Shown: piece after piece, positions 25,701 through 33,668 of the stretch
How positions within the stretch are numbered: position 1 is the stretch's first letter
How the letters are laid out: every line of letters begins with the position of its first letter
Assembly (NCBI GenBank): GCA_965368185.1
Contig: CBDULZ010000005.1
Location: 29,801-93,800 of the forward strand
Source: Kriegella sp965368185
GTDB lineage: Bacteria > Bacteroidota > Bacteroidia > Flavobacteriales > Flavobacteriaceae
Length of the DNA: 64,000 nt
Reading direction: 5' to 3'
Made by a program: the position numbers and the translations under genes
The notes under the pieces: generated by a model
What the model was told of the DNA's origin: nothing
Database searches by the model: none
The model's input: only the letters and a program-made list of their open reading frames with translations

Positions 25701-28575
25701 GGCCGGTGAGTATCGATTACAGATCAATGATAATGGCGGTTGTACATATCCTATCGAGGCATATTTTGTGAGCGAACCTGTACTGCCAGTAATTACCATT
25801 GCTGAATCGAGACCTGTCAGCTGTTTTGGCACAAGTGACGCCGAAATGAGTATTAACGTCACAAATTTTACCGGTGCTTATCATTATGATGTTTATTATG
25901 CAAATGACCCCGGTTTTAGTGGAGGAGCCTTTGGAACTCTGTTAGGTTCGGGAGATTTGAATACAAGTACGAATCCAGAAACCATTTCAGGACTTCCTGG
26001 TGGAAATTTACGTGTGGTCGTCAAGGAAATTGATAATCCAAAATGTGAGGCTTTTAGTAATTTGATTAATATCCGTACCCCGAGCGAACAGCTTTTGATT
26101 ACCACGATGACGGAAGTTGGTCGTGTAGGATGTTCAGATGACCTCGGAGAGATTACCGTCACCGCGGAAGGCGGATGGGATGGTTCGGCCTATGAATATA
26201 TGCTCGAATACGAAAATCCTGTGGGCAGTGGCTTTACGCCTCATGCAACATATGGCACTTTTGCTGCGAATGGCACTAATGATCAATTCATAGGGCTTTC
26301 CAGTGGAAACTACCGTGTTACCGCCCGTGATATCGAAGGTTGTACAGCTACTATGGAACGAGAGCTTATAGTGGTTCCACAGATTGAAGCTGAGGCCATA
26401 ATTACAAGGGAACTTGAATGCCCTCAGGGAAGCGATGCCGTAATTGTTGCCGTAGAACCGGGAACAACAAACCCCGGAGCTATTGGAGGTGTACCAGGTG
26501 CTGGCTATCAATACCGTTTATTGCGTTTAAATAGTAATGATAATACTGATATAGCATCTTCCTCGGGGTATCAGGCCAATCCTGATTTTGTAGGAGCGGC
26601 TGGTACCGGGGTGATTTCAGGGGGATGGTATGCCATTGAGGTGGTTTCTTCGTCTAATTGTGGTACCGTTACAGCGCCCATTAGAGTAATACCACCTCCA
26701 CCGATAAGCCCTGCTTTGATTCAAACTTCAGTTCCAGCTTGTGGTAATATTGCCACGATGAAGATCAAAGTGAATAACCCACAAGGCGGTACCTATGAGT
26801 ATAGGCAGTATAACAATCCCGCCGATCCATGGAAACCAATCGATGAAATTGATATAGTGGATGGCAATCCGGTAAAAACGGGTATTCCGGGTAATATAGG
26901 AGCATCATACCGTTTTGAAGTACAAAAGGTAGGGTCTCTTAGTGCTTGTCTGGCGCGAAGCACGAATGGTATTACAATAACCGATGCCGACCCCTTAAGC
27001 TTGGATCCGACCTCACCAACTTTTGATATATCGTGTGCGTATGAAGTAGATGGAAGAATCGAAGCCATAGCGAATGGTGGAACAGGAATTTATGAGTTCC
27101 GTATATATAATGCCGATCCCGGCCCTGACGCCTTTGCTGCAGAATCTTTACCGACTTACAATGGTAGGGCCGTACAGGATTATGGTACTTTTGAAAACTT
27201 AGATCCGGGAGATTACTGGATTTCTGTAATCAGCCGCCAGAATTGTGGTGTTGTTGAAGGTCCTTTCAGCATTGCTCCGGCAGAACCTGTTATAATTGTA
27301 CCTAGTAGTTCCGATGTTACCTGTAATGGCGCCGAAGACGGCGAGATTACCATGACCGTTACAAGTGCAACGGCCGGACTCGTGCAGTTTGCCATAGAGC
27401 CTAATCTTAGTGAATTTTTTAGCGACCCCGACAATCCGACTGTATTTACCTTTCAAGATTTACCCGCTAAGCCTGTAGGGGAGTTTTATACGGTTTTGGC
27501 ACAGGATGCAGAAGGATGTCCGCAGATTTTTCAAGTTCCCGTTCATGAACCGGAAATTGTGCAAGTCACTAATTTGGAAACAACCCCAGAACTGTGTATC
27601 GATGCCAGTGATGGAACAGTAACCTTTAATGTTGAAGGGGGTACTCCTTTTAACGATATTTTGGTTAGTCCGACACCTTATTATGAGTATAAAATAGAGA
27701 TGATTGCTCCCAATAATGAAACGGGTACGGCTGTATTTGCTCCTTACGATGGGCAGACTATCGGAAATCTTCAAGGTGGTGCATCGTATGCCCTTTATAT
27801 TCAAGATGTAAATCTTTGTGCCACAACGGAAGTATTTACTATCGGAATGGGCGTAGACCTCATGGCAGAACCTATTGTGCAATATGGTTGTGAAGGTATT
27901 TTTCCCAATAGCACGGTAACAGTTGAGATGCAAGATAATAGCGTAATGCCCCAATTACTATTCTCTTTAGATATTGATGATGTTAATGTTGCCGATACGC
28001 AACGTGTTTGGGGTGATTTGCCGGCAGGTGACCATACGGTCTATATTTACCACGAAAATGGTTGTGTAAACAATGTGACGTTTAATATTGAGTCTTATGA
28101 TCCATTAACATTAACAGCAACAAAGACAGCTGCCAATGAGCTTACCGCAAGTGCCGAGGGCGGATATGGAGGATATGAATTTTTCTTCCAAGGTGAATCT
28201 ACCGGAACGGAAAATGTATTCATCACCAATGAGAGTACCACCGTCACTGTCGAGGTACGAGATCAGAATGGTTGTGTGGCCAGTGTGACAATTCCTTTTG
28301 AGTTTACGGGAATGTTGGAAATACCCAATTTCTTTACACCTGATGGCGACAACAATAACGATGTTTGGTTTCCCAAAAACAGGGATTTCTTTCCAAATAT
28401 TGAAGTGAAGATTTACGATCGATACGGAAGGGTTGTTGCGGTATTAGATCAGGTCATGAACTGGGATGGTACCTACGAAGGCCATAACGTACCTACAGGT
28501 GATTACTGGTACGTAGTCAATGCCAATGATAAAAGCAAACTGCGCTATGTAGGCCATTTTACCCTATACAGGTAA
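19783..28575 (+). CDS. Giant repetitive secreted protein with gliding-motility-type (CHU_C) C-terminal sorting domain
   Basis: 2,930 residues. N-terminal signal segment (HILYAVLLLMFSVICTSAIA). The body is about 26 units of roughly 80-110 residues, each opening with a Cys and closing with a G-x-Y-x-V-x-V-x-D-x-N-G-C pattern (for example GTYTVEVVDSNNC, GDYRVSVTDINGC, GNYRVTARDIEGC). Several units carry the SprB-repeat start (ITCNGAADGSINVSL, VTCNGAEDGEITMTV). The last 85 residues (EIPNFFTPDGDNNNDVWFPK to YVGHFTLYR) match the gliding motility-associated C-terminal domain that directs type B export by the type IX secretion system. Probably a surface adhesin. SprB partners (sprF/porP) are absent beside it. 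Low charge, rich in Thr, Gly, Asn, Asp and Pro. A strong terminator follows, so it is a single-gene unit. Confidence 0.92.
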   Translation: MLPKKTRHILYAVLLLMFSVICTSAIANPRVFDIFEGITSVLDIEPLIVKEADLRNSSSESSLTKSVALTNQKTDAVMSASAFATIIEDADDIVNCTNNGFTIARFILCGDSDDRNITLSGGPYGSVSWEQLTGAPADTNLECPNTNSSNYTQVSIDQSFDLDASSISSTTGAEFRVRVNGSGAYYYFEVVKSTINQTYTKKDFICNNPGRIELTGLPNNYQFRIREGSGGFSPYQSSSIFSNLNPGFYTVQARLNIDGQVCEYLYDVIEVRQVDIQIDVTFTNPVCSGETGSIDVAVNPEVPGPYVYTLLDEFGAEIEFTSTISSNTHTFSAVSEGTYAVKVETNECKEDIPNGIPAPIQYNDTSGNPIAIGTGLSPITVTSDTNGMSFGCPPPSGVESVDIDISATGGSGTYSYTVSDGGDSGGTFTGTSTYNVTSPGTYTFYITDDQGCTAEKSEYVALLDPPDVTASPILGTCTNGGGKVEFTVTDPKGFNLEFRATNNAADPWTSSQIIPVADDTYNIIEVQYSQGGFTCVLSLPSVTVTSDGGLTGSASLTQDYTCANGGAIIDFAPTTGGSGSGYEYSVDNVNYQSGTNFTGLPPGTYIPYVRDDANCYQALAPITVSDPEPPSAIDFVQDNLDCAAGTSSVTINVTSTVAITQYEVVSPAPTITQAGNVFNGLILDTAYQFEITDANGCVYPASFTTGGLSSIRAQVKSGGDRKVCPLAADGNGAFLIDGFEIDSPGSDYNYTVTRTTPPPSSTTTVFTSGTSSDLEIPVTGLGAGTYEITVTDNDTNCTSTASFDVEEAATPLSVTPNVTQMSCQNGNVGRVQATANGGFGGYKYQLEWPAPSTTVQGPKSGRTFGNLTAEGEYILTVIDSEGCEAETRFTLTALQAPSISLVSASYCYDPIATPTPEYGSITVSSSGGGAGHQYRINSGSLQASPTFSGLVPGTYTVEVVDSNNCSDQLSPITIPPQIQVTLDIANEIPCGGDGEMDITVNGGDISNLAATSYTIEYRDVAPNPFAPVAGYNGVTLPSGSFSYTVPYGDHGDYRVSVTDINGCTTASEPITFAEPTNIVATHRIVGPSCGDPNSGFVEIIPTVSSGVPPFQVVFAPVGELRANPLDPNIVPDPTPGTVYSYSSQTIYSGLAAGDYEYVVKDDRNCVTAVIPITVAADPLGPPDATVTPIDATCGSGSLSGGVTINTITAGSPDYTVIIEDNFGNPYVTQSGVNPGDSITHPSLVPGNYQVIILDSRGCSDIEPITINSATLDIVPTYPPPPAVCAPLGTTVCVDITGGTLPLNYEIRLTDPDPNFGWTAPNNPPSNHCFTGLLFGVSYTVDVRDINTGCIYSEVITLPDGPGPGVTLDVDGATCRNGDIGLNYTISSGTGPYDVVITNLDTGAEVYNVTGSFDTTLASAITAPSGRYGIAVTESTGCTAGDEDEAILNTPRVDIIDNQNANCNELGQLTVRGSGGTPFVVGSPYLYAFVPAGNAVDNDGTLTPADPSDDFSDASTVALPGALAPGIDYDIWVKDANDCAYRISAAVVQLNPDLPAPAISVNNQCDVTTPVGGFTITLEMAGDIDTPTFTLNGISQTPAYTPGTPTQAVFTVNSVGSYPVNVIDANGCDVDAIAEVYQVLSASGDYTTEPTCEDSDGIITINADGGSGDFTYVLTGNDFLGNPINITDPNNDGVFENIPSGDYQVEITDNQVDDGVNNCTFLVDDIVRERPIQPVIDDVGATDITCNGAADGSINVSLVVDADPNLNPNIKEYNLYSGTLPLPPSPAPIVTNASGSFQNLGLGTYVVEVVTDRNCTDQVEVDIDEPPVFEIDAIAGTLVCEPGANRFSTTTVSAVVTSVGNGAPNGYKINLSDSYQSSPDFLIVDTGSDQVITIYAIDSNGCEFNDSVTVLAPTAVTATITQISPMNCEDPERIRIDVVGSTDFTIEDQGSSTAFVADQVVSGASFVEFDLPMAAGEYRLQINDNGGCTYPIEAYFVSEPVLPVITIAESRPVSCFGTSDAEMSINVTNFTGAYHYDVYYANDPGFSGGAFGTLLGSGDLNTSTNPETISGLPGGNLRVVVKEIDNPKCEAFSNLINIRTPSEQLLITTMTEVGRVGCSDDLGEITVTAEGGWDGSAYEYMLEYENPVGSGFTPHATYGTFAANGTNDQFIGLSSGNYRVTARDIEGCTATMERELIVVPQIEAEAIITRELECPQGSDAVIVAVEPGTTNPGAIGGVPGAGYQYRLLRLNSNDNTDIASSSGYQANPDFVGAAGTGVISGGWYAIEVVSSSNCGTVTAPIRVIPPPPISPALIQTSVPACGNIATMKIKVNNPQGGTYEYRQYNNPADPWKPIDEIDIVDGNPVKTGIPGNIGASYRFEVQKVGSLSACLARSTNGITITDADPLSLDPTSPTFDISCAYEVDGRIEAIANGGTGIYEFRIYNADPGPDAFAAESLPTYNGRAVQDYGTFENLDPGDYWISVISRQNCGVVEGPFSIAPAEPVIIVPSSSDVTCNGAEDGEITMTVTSATAGLVQFAIEPNLSEFFSDPDNPTVFTFQDLPAKPVGEFYTVLAQDAEGCPQIFQVPVHEPEIVQVTNLETTPELCIDASDGTVTFNVEGGTPFNDILVSPTPYYEYKIEMIAPNNETGTAVFAPYDGQTIGNLQGGASYALYIQDVNLCATTEVFTIGMGVDLMAEPIVQYGCEGIFPNSTVTVEMQDNSVMPQLLFSLDIDDVNVADTQRVWGDLPAGDHTVYIYHENGCVNNVTFNIESYDPLTLTATKTAANELTASAEGGYGGYEFFFQGESTGTENVFITNESTTVTVEVRDQNGCVASVTIPFEFTGMLEIPNFFTPDGDNNNDVWFPKNRDFFPNIEVKIYDRYGRVVAVLDQVMNWDGTYEGHNVPTGDYWYVVNANDKSKLRYVGHFTLYR

Positions 28576-28618
28576 TTTTTTGGTGATGGTTTAGATAGAG
28601 CATTATAAAATTATAGTA

Positions 28619-28673
28619 AAAGAAGTGGTCCGTGGATAATAAGTTCCCCCCAAAACGGATCATTTCTTTTTTT
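28619..28673 (+). terminator. Rho-independent terminator of the giant adhesin gene
   Basis: Fifteen-base arms (28619-28633 and 28655-28669) pair with two G-U pairs around a 21-base loop and run into seven T (28667-28673). Confidence 0.85.
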
Positions 28674-28750
28674 AATTTGGTTTCAAAAAGTTCAATAGAA
28701 TATGTAAGCTTTACAATTCACCTCATTCCGATACGTTTTTTAAGGGCTTC

Positions 28751-28758
28751 TATTTTTG
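28751..28758 (+). promoter_or_regulatory. Candidate -7 box of the esterase gene
   Basis: TATTTTTG (TAnnTTTG) 33 bases before ATG 28,792. It overlaps the earlier in-frame TTG (28,756), which supports the later start. Confidence 0.4.
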
Positions 28759-28791
28759 TGTATCTTATCGCCAAATTTGATAACAAAATTC

Positions 28792-29508
28792 ATGAGATTT
28801 CCTTTTCTGACTTTGGCATTTACGGTTTTGATACAAGGTTGTGTCGGACAGTCACAATTGATTGAGGATACGCTGGAAACTATGGTCACCGAGAATTTAC
28901 GGTATTATCTGTACTATCCTGAGAACTATGAATCTAAAGATGATGAGAAATTTCCGTTGCTCTTATTTTTACATGGCGGTGGTGAGGCCGGGGTCGATAG
29001 TTTGGGTATCTTGAAGAAGAATGGTCCACCGAAACTTATTGCCGAGGGAAAGCAATTTCCTTTTTTAATCCTTGCACCACAGAATCCACATAGAAGAAAA
29101 TGGTGGAATACCACAGCGGTAATGCAATTGCTTGATACAGTTGTAAAAAACAATAAAGTGGATAAGAGTCGAATTTACTTAACAGGTCTAAGTAGGGGTG
29201 GAGGCGCTGCTTGGGAACTTGCAGTTCAGTATCCCAAGAAGTTCGCAGCGATGGCCGTAGTTTGCGGGATGACCCCGGTACCCTATGCGGCTTGGATAGA
29301 CAAAAATATGCCAATATGGGTTTTTCATGGAGAGGATGACAAGTCAATACCGTTTTCAGAATCGGAAAATATGGTCAAAAGACTGAAAGGAATGGGTTAT
29401 GATGTGAAATTTACAAGATACCCGGGTGTGGGGCACAATTCATGGGTAAAGGCCTATAATACCGAAGAACTGTATAGGTGGTTCGTTCAACAGGAACGTA
29501 AAGATTAA
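28792..29508 (+). CDS. Alpha/beta-hydrolase (phospholipase/carboxylesterase-like) lipoprotein
   Basis: 238 residues from MRFPFLTL; lipobox LIQGC with Cys17. The hydrolase fold shows the oxyanion strand PLLLFLHGGGEAG, nucleophile elbow GLSRGGG, Asp in WVFHGEDDKSIP and catalytic His in PGVGHNSW. It resembles the exported PHB-depolymerase/prolyl-oligopeptidase-like esterases of Bacteroidota. Substrate unknown. Stands alone between the adhesin terminator and the convergent methyltransferase gene. Confidence 0.88.
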   Translation: MRFPFLTLAFTVLIQGCVGQSQLIEDTLETMVTENLRYYLYYPENYESKDDEKFPLLLFLHGGGEAGVDSLGILKKNGPPKLIAEGKQFPFLILAPQNPHRRKWWNTTAVMQLLDTVVKNNKVDKSRIYLTGLSRGGGAAWELAVQYPKKFAAMAVVCGMTPVPYAAWIDKNMPIWVFHGEDDKSIPFSESENMVKRLKGMGYDVKFTRYPGVGHNSWVKAYNTEELYRWFVQQERKD

Positions 29509-29538
29509 AACGCATGGCACGGGTATAGTTTTTTCAAA

Positions 29539-30717
29539 TTAGGCCTTTATACATTCTAAAACAATGTATTTCCCTTGGTGGTCAGTGGTAAAAAAGAGGA
29601 ATGTTTCCCCGCCATCCTTAATTTTAAATTTACTTCGAATCGATTTTACACTTTCCGGAAAGTTTCTAAGCGTAATATTCGCTTTTTCAATTTTCATGGC
29701 TTTGAACTTCTTTTTGTTGTAGGGTATCGTTCCAAGTATTTTAAAGCGCCTTCCCGGGAAGATAATCAATTCGTTAGAAGTGTACAAATGGGTGTGTTCA
29801 TGTAGCTTGTTCAGTTCAAATGCCTTTCCCGTTAATTTGAAACCACCTGATTTTAAAATGCTCGCATTTGGTTCGTACAAATACGCCAAGGGTTGTGAGT
29901 AGTTGGAAATTATATTTTTCTCATCGCCCCATTTGAAATTGAAAATTTCGTTTTGGGAAGTCCTAATGTTGATTGTTTTGACTGTTATTGCCTGGGAAAA
30001 GTCCTTTTTGAGCACCCAAAGTAATTCTTTGACTTCATTATTGACTGCTACCACATGAATTTCCTTGACAAAACGTAGTTCACCAATCCCCGCCGATATA
30101 TCGAGAAGCGGTGAAGTTTTTAGTAAAATATTGTCTGATTTACTTAAAAGGAGGTCTAAATGATCAACTACATTGGGTGAACAATCCGCTAGCCTAAAAA
30201 CTTTTCCTTTGAGGTCATTTCTACGGGACGGATCCACATAGATCCAATCAAAACGCTGATTTTCCTTTTGTAGGAAACTTAGTCCGTCATAGGAAATTAT
30301 TTCAATGTTTTTTGTGTCGAGTACCTTGAAGTTATGGGCAACGATTTCGGAAAGACCCAAATTCAATTCACAATGAAAAACAGTATTGAATCTTTCACTG
30401 AAAAAGTAACTGTCTACTCCAAGACCCCCGGTAAGATCCACTAGTGATTCTCCCTCAACTATCGATGCTTTGTAACGGGCTGACTCTTCCGAAGAAGTCT
30501 GTTCGATATTTCGTTTGTTGGGGTAGTAGATTTGAGGTGTTTCGAACCAAAGAGGTAACTTGTTTTGGCATTTTTTTTTAGCTTCCAGTTGTTCGACCAG
30601 CTCTTTTTGGGAAACGCCATCGAAAACACGTTTTTTTAATAATACTGACATGATGTCAGTATTGTAATTTTTATTTATAAAATACTGTACATCAGTGTTT
30701 AATATTTCTTTATTCAA
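29539..30717 (-). CDS. Class I SAM-dependent methyltransferase with THUMP-like domain
   Basis: 392 residues starting from TTG (MNKEILNTDVQYF); the first in-frame ATG is 22 codons inside the conserved N-terminal helix, so TTG is preferred. The Rossmann core has SAM motif I LVDLTGGLGVDSYFF near 91-105, acidic residue in FHCELN, and DPSRR near 168, typical of a Bacteroidota family with a C-terminal THUMP-like region (ITLRNFPESVKSIRSKFKIKDGGETFLFF). A nucleic acid substrate is likely but untested. Last of four minus-strand genes that begin with rsmE; 7 bases separate it from the AI-2E gene. Confidence 0.85.
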   Translation of the reverse strand: MNKEILNTDVQYFINKNYNTDIMSVLLKKRVFDGVSQKELVEQLEAKKKCQNKLPLWFETPQIYYPNKRNIEQTSSEESARYKASIVEGESLVDLTGGLGVDSYFFSERFNTVFHCELNLGLSEIVAHNFKVLDTKNIEIISYDGLSFLQKENQRFDWIYVDPSRRNDLKGKVFRLADCSPNVVDHLDLLLSKSDNILLKTSPLLDISAGIGELRFVKEIHVVAVNNEVKELLWVLKKDFSQAITVKTINIRTSQNEIFNFKWGDEKNIISNYSQPLAYLYEPNASILKSGGFKLTGKAFELNKLHEHTHLYTSNELIIFPGRRFKILGTIPYNKKKFKAMKIEKANITLRNFPESVKSIRSKFKIKDGGETFLFFTTDHQGKYIVLECIKA

Positions 30718-30724
30718 AGCAAAA

Positions 30725-31825
30725 CTATAAATTATGAGTCAAGGATTTAACAATCTTGTTTTCTGCTAAAAATTCCTTTAGAATTACTTTTATGGCGGTG
30801 TAGCCCGGTACGGCCACGATCATTCCGACCACCCCAAAAAGGAGTCCGGCGATAATGATAATAAGAAAGATTTCAAGTGGGTGCGATTTAACACTATTAG
30901 AGAAAATTAGTGGTTGCGAAAAGAAGTTATCGACCAATTGGCCAACGGCCAAACCGATCAAAACGTACCCTGTTTTGGGTAGGATTATTGTGCTGAAATC
31001 TAGGCCTAAATTACTCGTCATTGTGAGCACTATCATAATGACCCCACCAATTATGGGACCGACGTAGGGTATAATATTAAAGAGGGCGCACAAGAAGGCT
31101 ATTACAATGGCATTTTCTATTCCAACGAGAAGCAGGGTTATGGTATAAATGATAAAAAGAACAAAGATTTGTAACAACAGTCCAACAAAATAACGCGATA
31201 ATAAATTGTTGATTTTATCGATTGATTTTACTGTACCTGTTTCTTTATCTTTTGGAACAAAGGCCAAAATGCCACGCTGAAAAAGTTTGCTATCCTTTAA
31301 AAAAAAGAAGGAAATAAAAAGTACGGAAAACAAGCCGATGCTTAAAGTACTCAAGGTGTTGAGAAACGAGTTTAGGAAATTTGGGATGAACCCCACGTTC
31401 AAACCCTGAAGAATGTTTTTTTCGATATCCGATTCCTCGATAAGCTCATTGACCACTTGTGGTGATGCACCCAGATACTCGGTTACCTCAGTGTATAGGG
31501 CGTTTAAATTCCGTTGTAAGGCATCAATATTCAATAGTGATAGGTTTTTGCCCTGTTCAGTTATCAGGGGTACGAATAGTGCAATGATGCCCCCGATCAC
31601 ACCGATCATTAATATCATGGTAATAATAACTGCGAGGGTATTTGGTAGCTTCGTTTTTCTTCTTAGAAAAAGGACAATAGGCCGGCCAATAAGGGCTATG
31701 ACCGCAGCAAAGGCCAAGTAGGCTAGCACGGATTGAATTTGGTACAAAAAGTAGAGTAATAAGGCGATTCCTACCAAAATGCCTACCGCGCGTAAAATTC
31801 CCTGAGAGATGGCTTTTGAGGTCAT
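30725..31825 (-). CDS. AI-2E family transporter (PF01594-type membrane protein)
   Basis: 366 residues with about eight membrane segments, including the family features FLRRKTKLPNTLAVIITMILM near residues 53-73, a long soluble loop (about 95-160), and the C-terminal IIPYVGPIIGG and LFGVVGMIVAVP segments. Members export small molecules or act in Na+/H+ antiport; the name does not prove AI-2 export. It starts 3 bases after the DUF4159 stop, so the pair is co-translated. Confidence 0.92.
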   Translation of the reverse strand: MTSKAISQGILRAVGILVGIALLLYFLYQIQSVLAYLAFAAVIALIGRPIVLFLRRKTKLPNTLAVIITMILMIGVIGGIIALFVPLITEQGKNLSLLNIDALQRNLNALYTEVTEYLGASPQVVNELIEESDIEKNILQGLNVGFIPNFLNSFLNTLSTLSIGLFSVLFISFFFLKDSKLFQRGILAFVPKDKETGTVKSIDKINNLLSRYFVGLLLQIFVLFIIYTITLLLVGIENAIVIAFLCALFNIIPYVGPIIGGVIMIVLTMTSNLGLDFSTIILPKTGYVLIGLAVGQLVDNFFSQPLIFSNSVKSHPLEIFLIIIIAGLLFGVVGMIVAVPGYTAIKVILKEFLAENKIVKSLTHNL

Positions 31826-31828
31826 AGG

Positions 31829-32479
31829 CTAGTTTTTAAATGCATACGCTATAATATTAGCTCCCATTTTAAGTGCTTTTTCACGAATTTCCGGTGGGTC
31901 ATTGTGTACGGCAGGGTCTTCCCAGCCATCCCCCAAATCGCTTTCGAAGGTAAATAATAGTACCAACCGGTTTTCATGAAATATACCGAGTGCTTGTGGA
32001 CGTTCTCCGTCGTGCTCGTGTATTTTGGGAAGGCCTTCGGTGAACTTATAAACCTGTGAAAAAATGGGATGGTCAGTTCCTAACTCTACGAATTTCTTGT
32101 CGGGGAATACTTTTACCAATTCCTTCTGCAAATAGGGTTTCATACCGTAGTTGTCATCAATATGCAAAAATCCGCCAGATAATAGGTAATTTCTTAAGTT
32201 GTTGGCTTCTTCTTGGGAAAAAAACACATTGCCATGCCCGGTCATATGTAAGAAAGGATATTGAAATATGGTTATATCTCCCACTTCCACCACCTGCGAT
32301 TTTTCATTGAGCTCGGTACCTATGTATTGATTGCAAAATTTGATGAGATTGGGTAGGGCCGTTGGATTCGAGTACCAATCACCCCCACCTTTATATTTTA
32401 GAATAGCCAGATCTTGTCCGTGCAGGCCGCAAGTAATCAAGATAAAAAGTATAAGAATACAAGAAGAAAGAAGTCTCAT
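31829..32479 (-). CDS. DUF4159 exported protein
   Basis: 216 residues from MRLLSSCILILF; a signal peptide or lipobox (LITC, Cys17) precedes QDLAILKYKGGGDWYSNP. Contains the DUF4159 pattern PFLHMTGHGNVFFS, NLRNYLLSGGFLHIDDNYG and DHPIFSQVYKF, a glutamine-amidotransferase-like fold without a catalytic Cys in the visible motif. Function unknown. Frame also opens at 32,509. Lies 63 bases after rsmE in the same operon. Confidence 0.85.
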   Translation of the reverse strand: MRLLSSCILILFILITCGLHGQDLAILKYKGGGDWYSNPTALPNLIKFCNQYIGTELNEKSQVVEVGDITIFQYPFLHMTGHGNVFFSQEEANNLRNYLLSGGFLHIDDNYGMKPYLQKELVKVFPDKKFVELGTDHPIFSQVYKFTEGLPKIHEHDGERPQALGIFHENRLVLLFTFESDLGDGWEDPAVHNDPPEIREKALKMGANIIAYAFKN

Positions 32480-32542
32480 AATTTTGTTGACGAGATTAAA
32501 TCGTATCAAATTTAAGCATTCCCTCGCTTAAAAACGCTTTAT

Positions 32543-33250
32543 TTAGCCATTGTTAATTAGGGCTACCGTTGTGCAGGCTACCACTGCAGCTGTTTCGGTA
32601 CGCAATCGTGTTTTGCCAAGAGAAACGGGTACAAACCCTTTTTCGCGGGCCAAGGTTATTTCACGTCTTGAGAAATCTCCTTCAGGACCTATTAAAATTG
32701 TCAAGTCTTTATCAGGGGCTACCACACGTTTTAGTTCTGTTCTTTCATTCTCATCACAATGGGCTATAAATAATAGGTCGCTTCGACTTTGTTCCATAAA
32801 GTCTTTGAAGCTGATAGCAGGGTTTAGTCTTGGTAAAAAGGTCTGTAGCGATTGCTTCATCGCCGATAGCACTACTTTTTGCAAACGGTCAGGTTTAACC
32901 ACCTTTCTTTCCGATTGTTCACATATGATCGGCGTAATTTCGTTTACGCCTATTTCGGTCGCTTTTTCTAGGAACCATTCGAACCGGTCATTCATTTTTG
33001 TTGGGGCTACGACCATATGTAGCCAATACCTGTTGGGGTGTTTTCTGTCGTGGGAAACAACTTGGATCTTACACTTTTTGGGGTTTGAATCGACTATTTC
33101 GGCCTCAAAAAGGTCACCTTTACCGTTGGTGATATGAAGGAGGTCGCCTTGCTTTTTGCGAAGCACTTTAATGATGTGTCTGCTTTCCTCCGAAGGAAAG
33201 ACTACTTGAGAAACACTACTATCTAAAGTGGCATTGTAAAATAGTTGCAT
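32543..33250 (-). CDS. rsmE: 16S rRNA (uracil-1498-N3)-methyltransferase
   Basis: 235 residues from MQLFYN, the usual length; the longer frame start at 33,304 adds 18 residues not found in the family. An N-terminal PUA-like part (SEESRHIIKVLRKKQGD) precedes the SPOUT knot with the signature LIGPEGDFSRREI and LGKTRLRTETAAVVA. Methylates U1498 in the decoding centre of 16S rRNA. First gene of a four-gene minus-strand run. Confidence 0.95.
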   Translation of the reverse strand: MQLFYNATLDSSVSQVVFPSEESRHIIKVLRKKQGDLLHITNGKGDLFEAEIVDSNPKKCKIQVVSHDRKHPNRYWLHMVVAPTKMNDRFEWFLEKATEIGVNEITPIICEQSERKVVKPDRLQKVVLSAMKQSLQTFLPRLNPAISFKDFMEQSRSDLLFIAHCDENERTELKRVVAPDKDLTILIGPEGDFSRREITLAREKGFVPVSLGKTRLRTETAAVVACTTVALINNG

Positions 33251-33668
33251 GGGAACAATATATGTGGTTGTCGATTTATAGTATAATTTCCAATGGTAAC
33301 CCACCGTTTTTAGTAAAGCCTAAAAAAAGAACCATATCCTAAATTAGGAGGCCTACTAATGCAAATCTATGAAAAAGGTATAATCCTTAAAAAATGAAAA
33401 TGACTTGCAGTATAACGACAGCCATTAAGAATACCGCTTTTTGGCTATATGTATTTTTGCGTGATTTCTACTTTTGCGGTCCAACAATACTAAAAGTGAC
33501 GGTATAATTCTAACTAGGATCGCGGATGCGTGTCAAGTACCCAATTATTAGTAAATGAACCGGTATATGTATTTGGATGAATATTTGTTTGAACGCAGAA
33601 ATTATAGTTCCGAAGTTGCATATTCCTAAACTTCAGGACGGTTTAATCCAACTGATGTTTTCAACAGA
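33251..33668. other. Non-coding interval upstream of rsmE
   Basis: 418 bases between rsmE and the FG-GAP-like gene, both on the minus strand. AT-rich. The longest plus-strand frame of note encodes 37 residues (33394-33507) without family resemblance. It should hold the rsmE promoter, but no convincing -33/-7 pair was found. No RNA gene or repeat was recognised. Confidence 0.5.

Noticed and set aside
27460..27954. 164-codon minus-strand frame inside the giant adhesin
   Set aside because: Shadow of the repeats; no independent coding signs.
19783..28575. Idea that the repeats might be a CRISPR-like or DNA-level tandem array
   Set aside because: The periodicity is at the protein level with diverged codons, in one open frame with a type B sorting domain.
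33394..33507. 37-codon plus-strand frame in the rsmE upstream gap
   Set aside because: No signal, domain or promoter supports it and such length is expected by chance.
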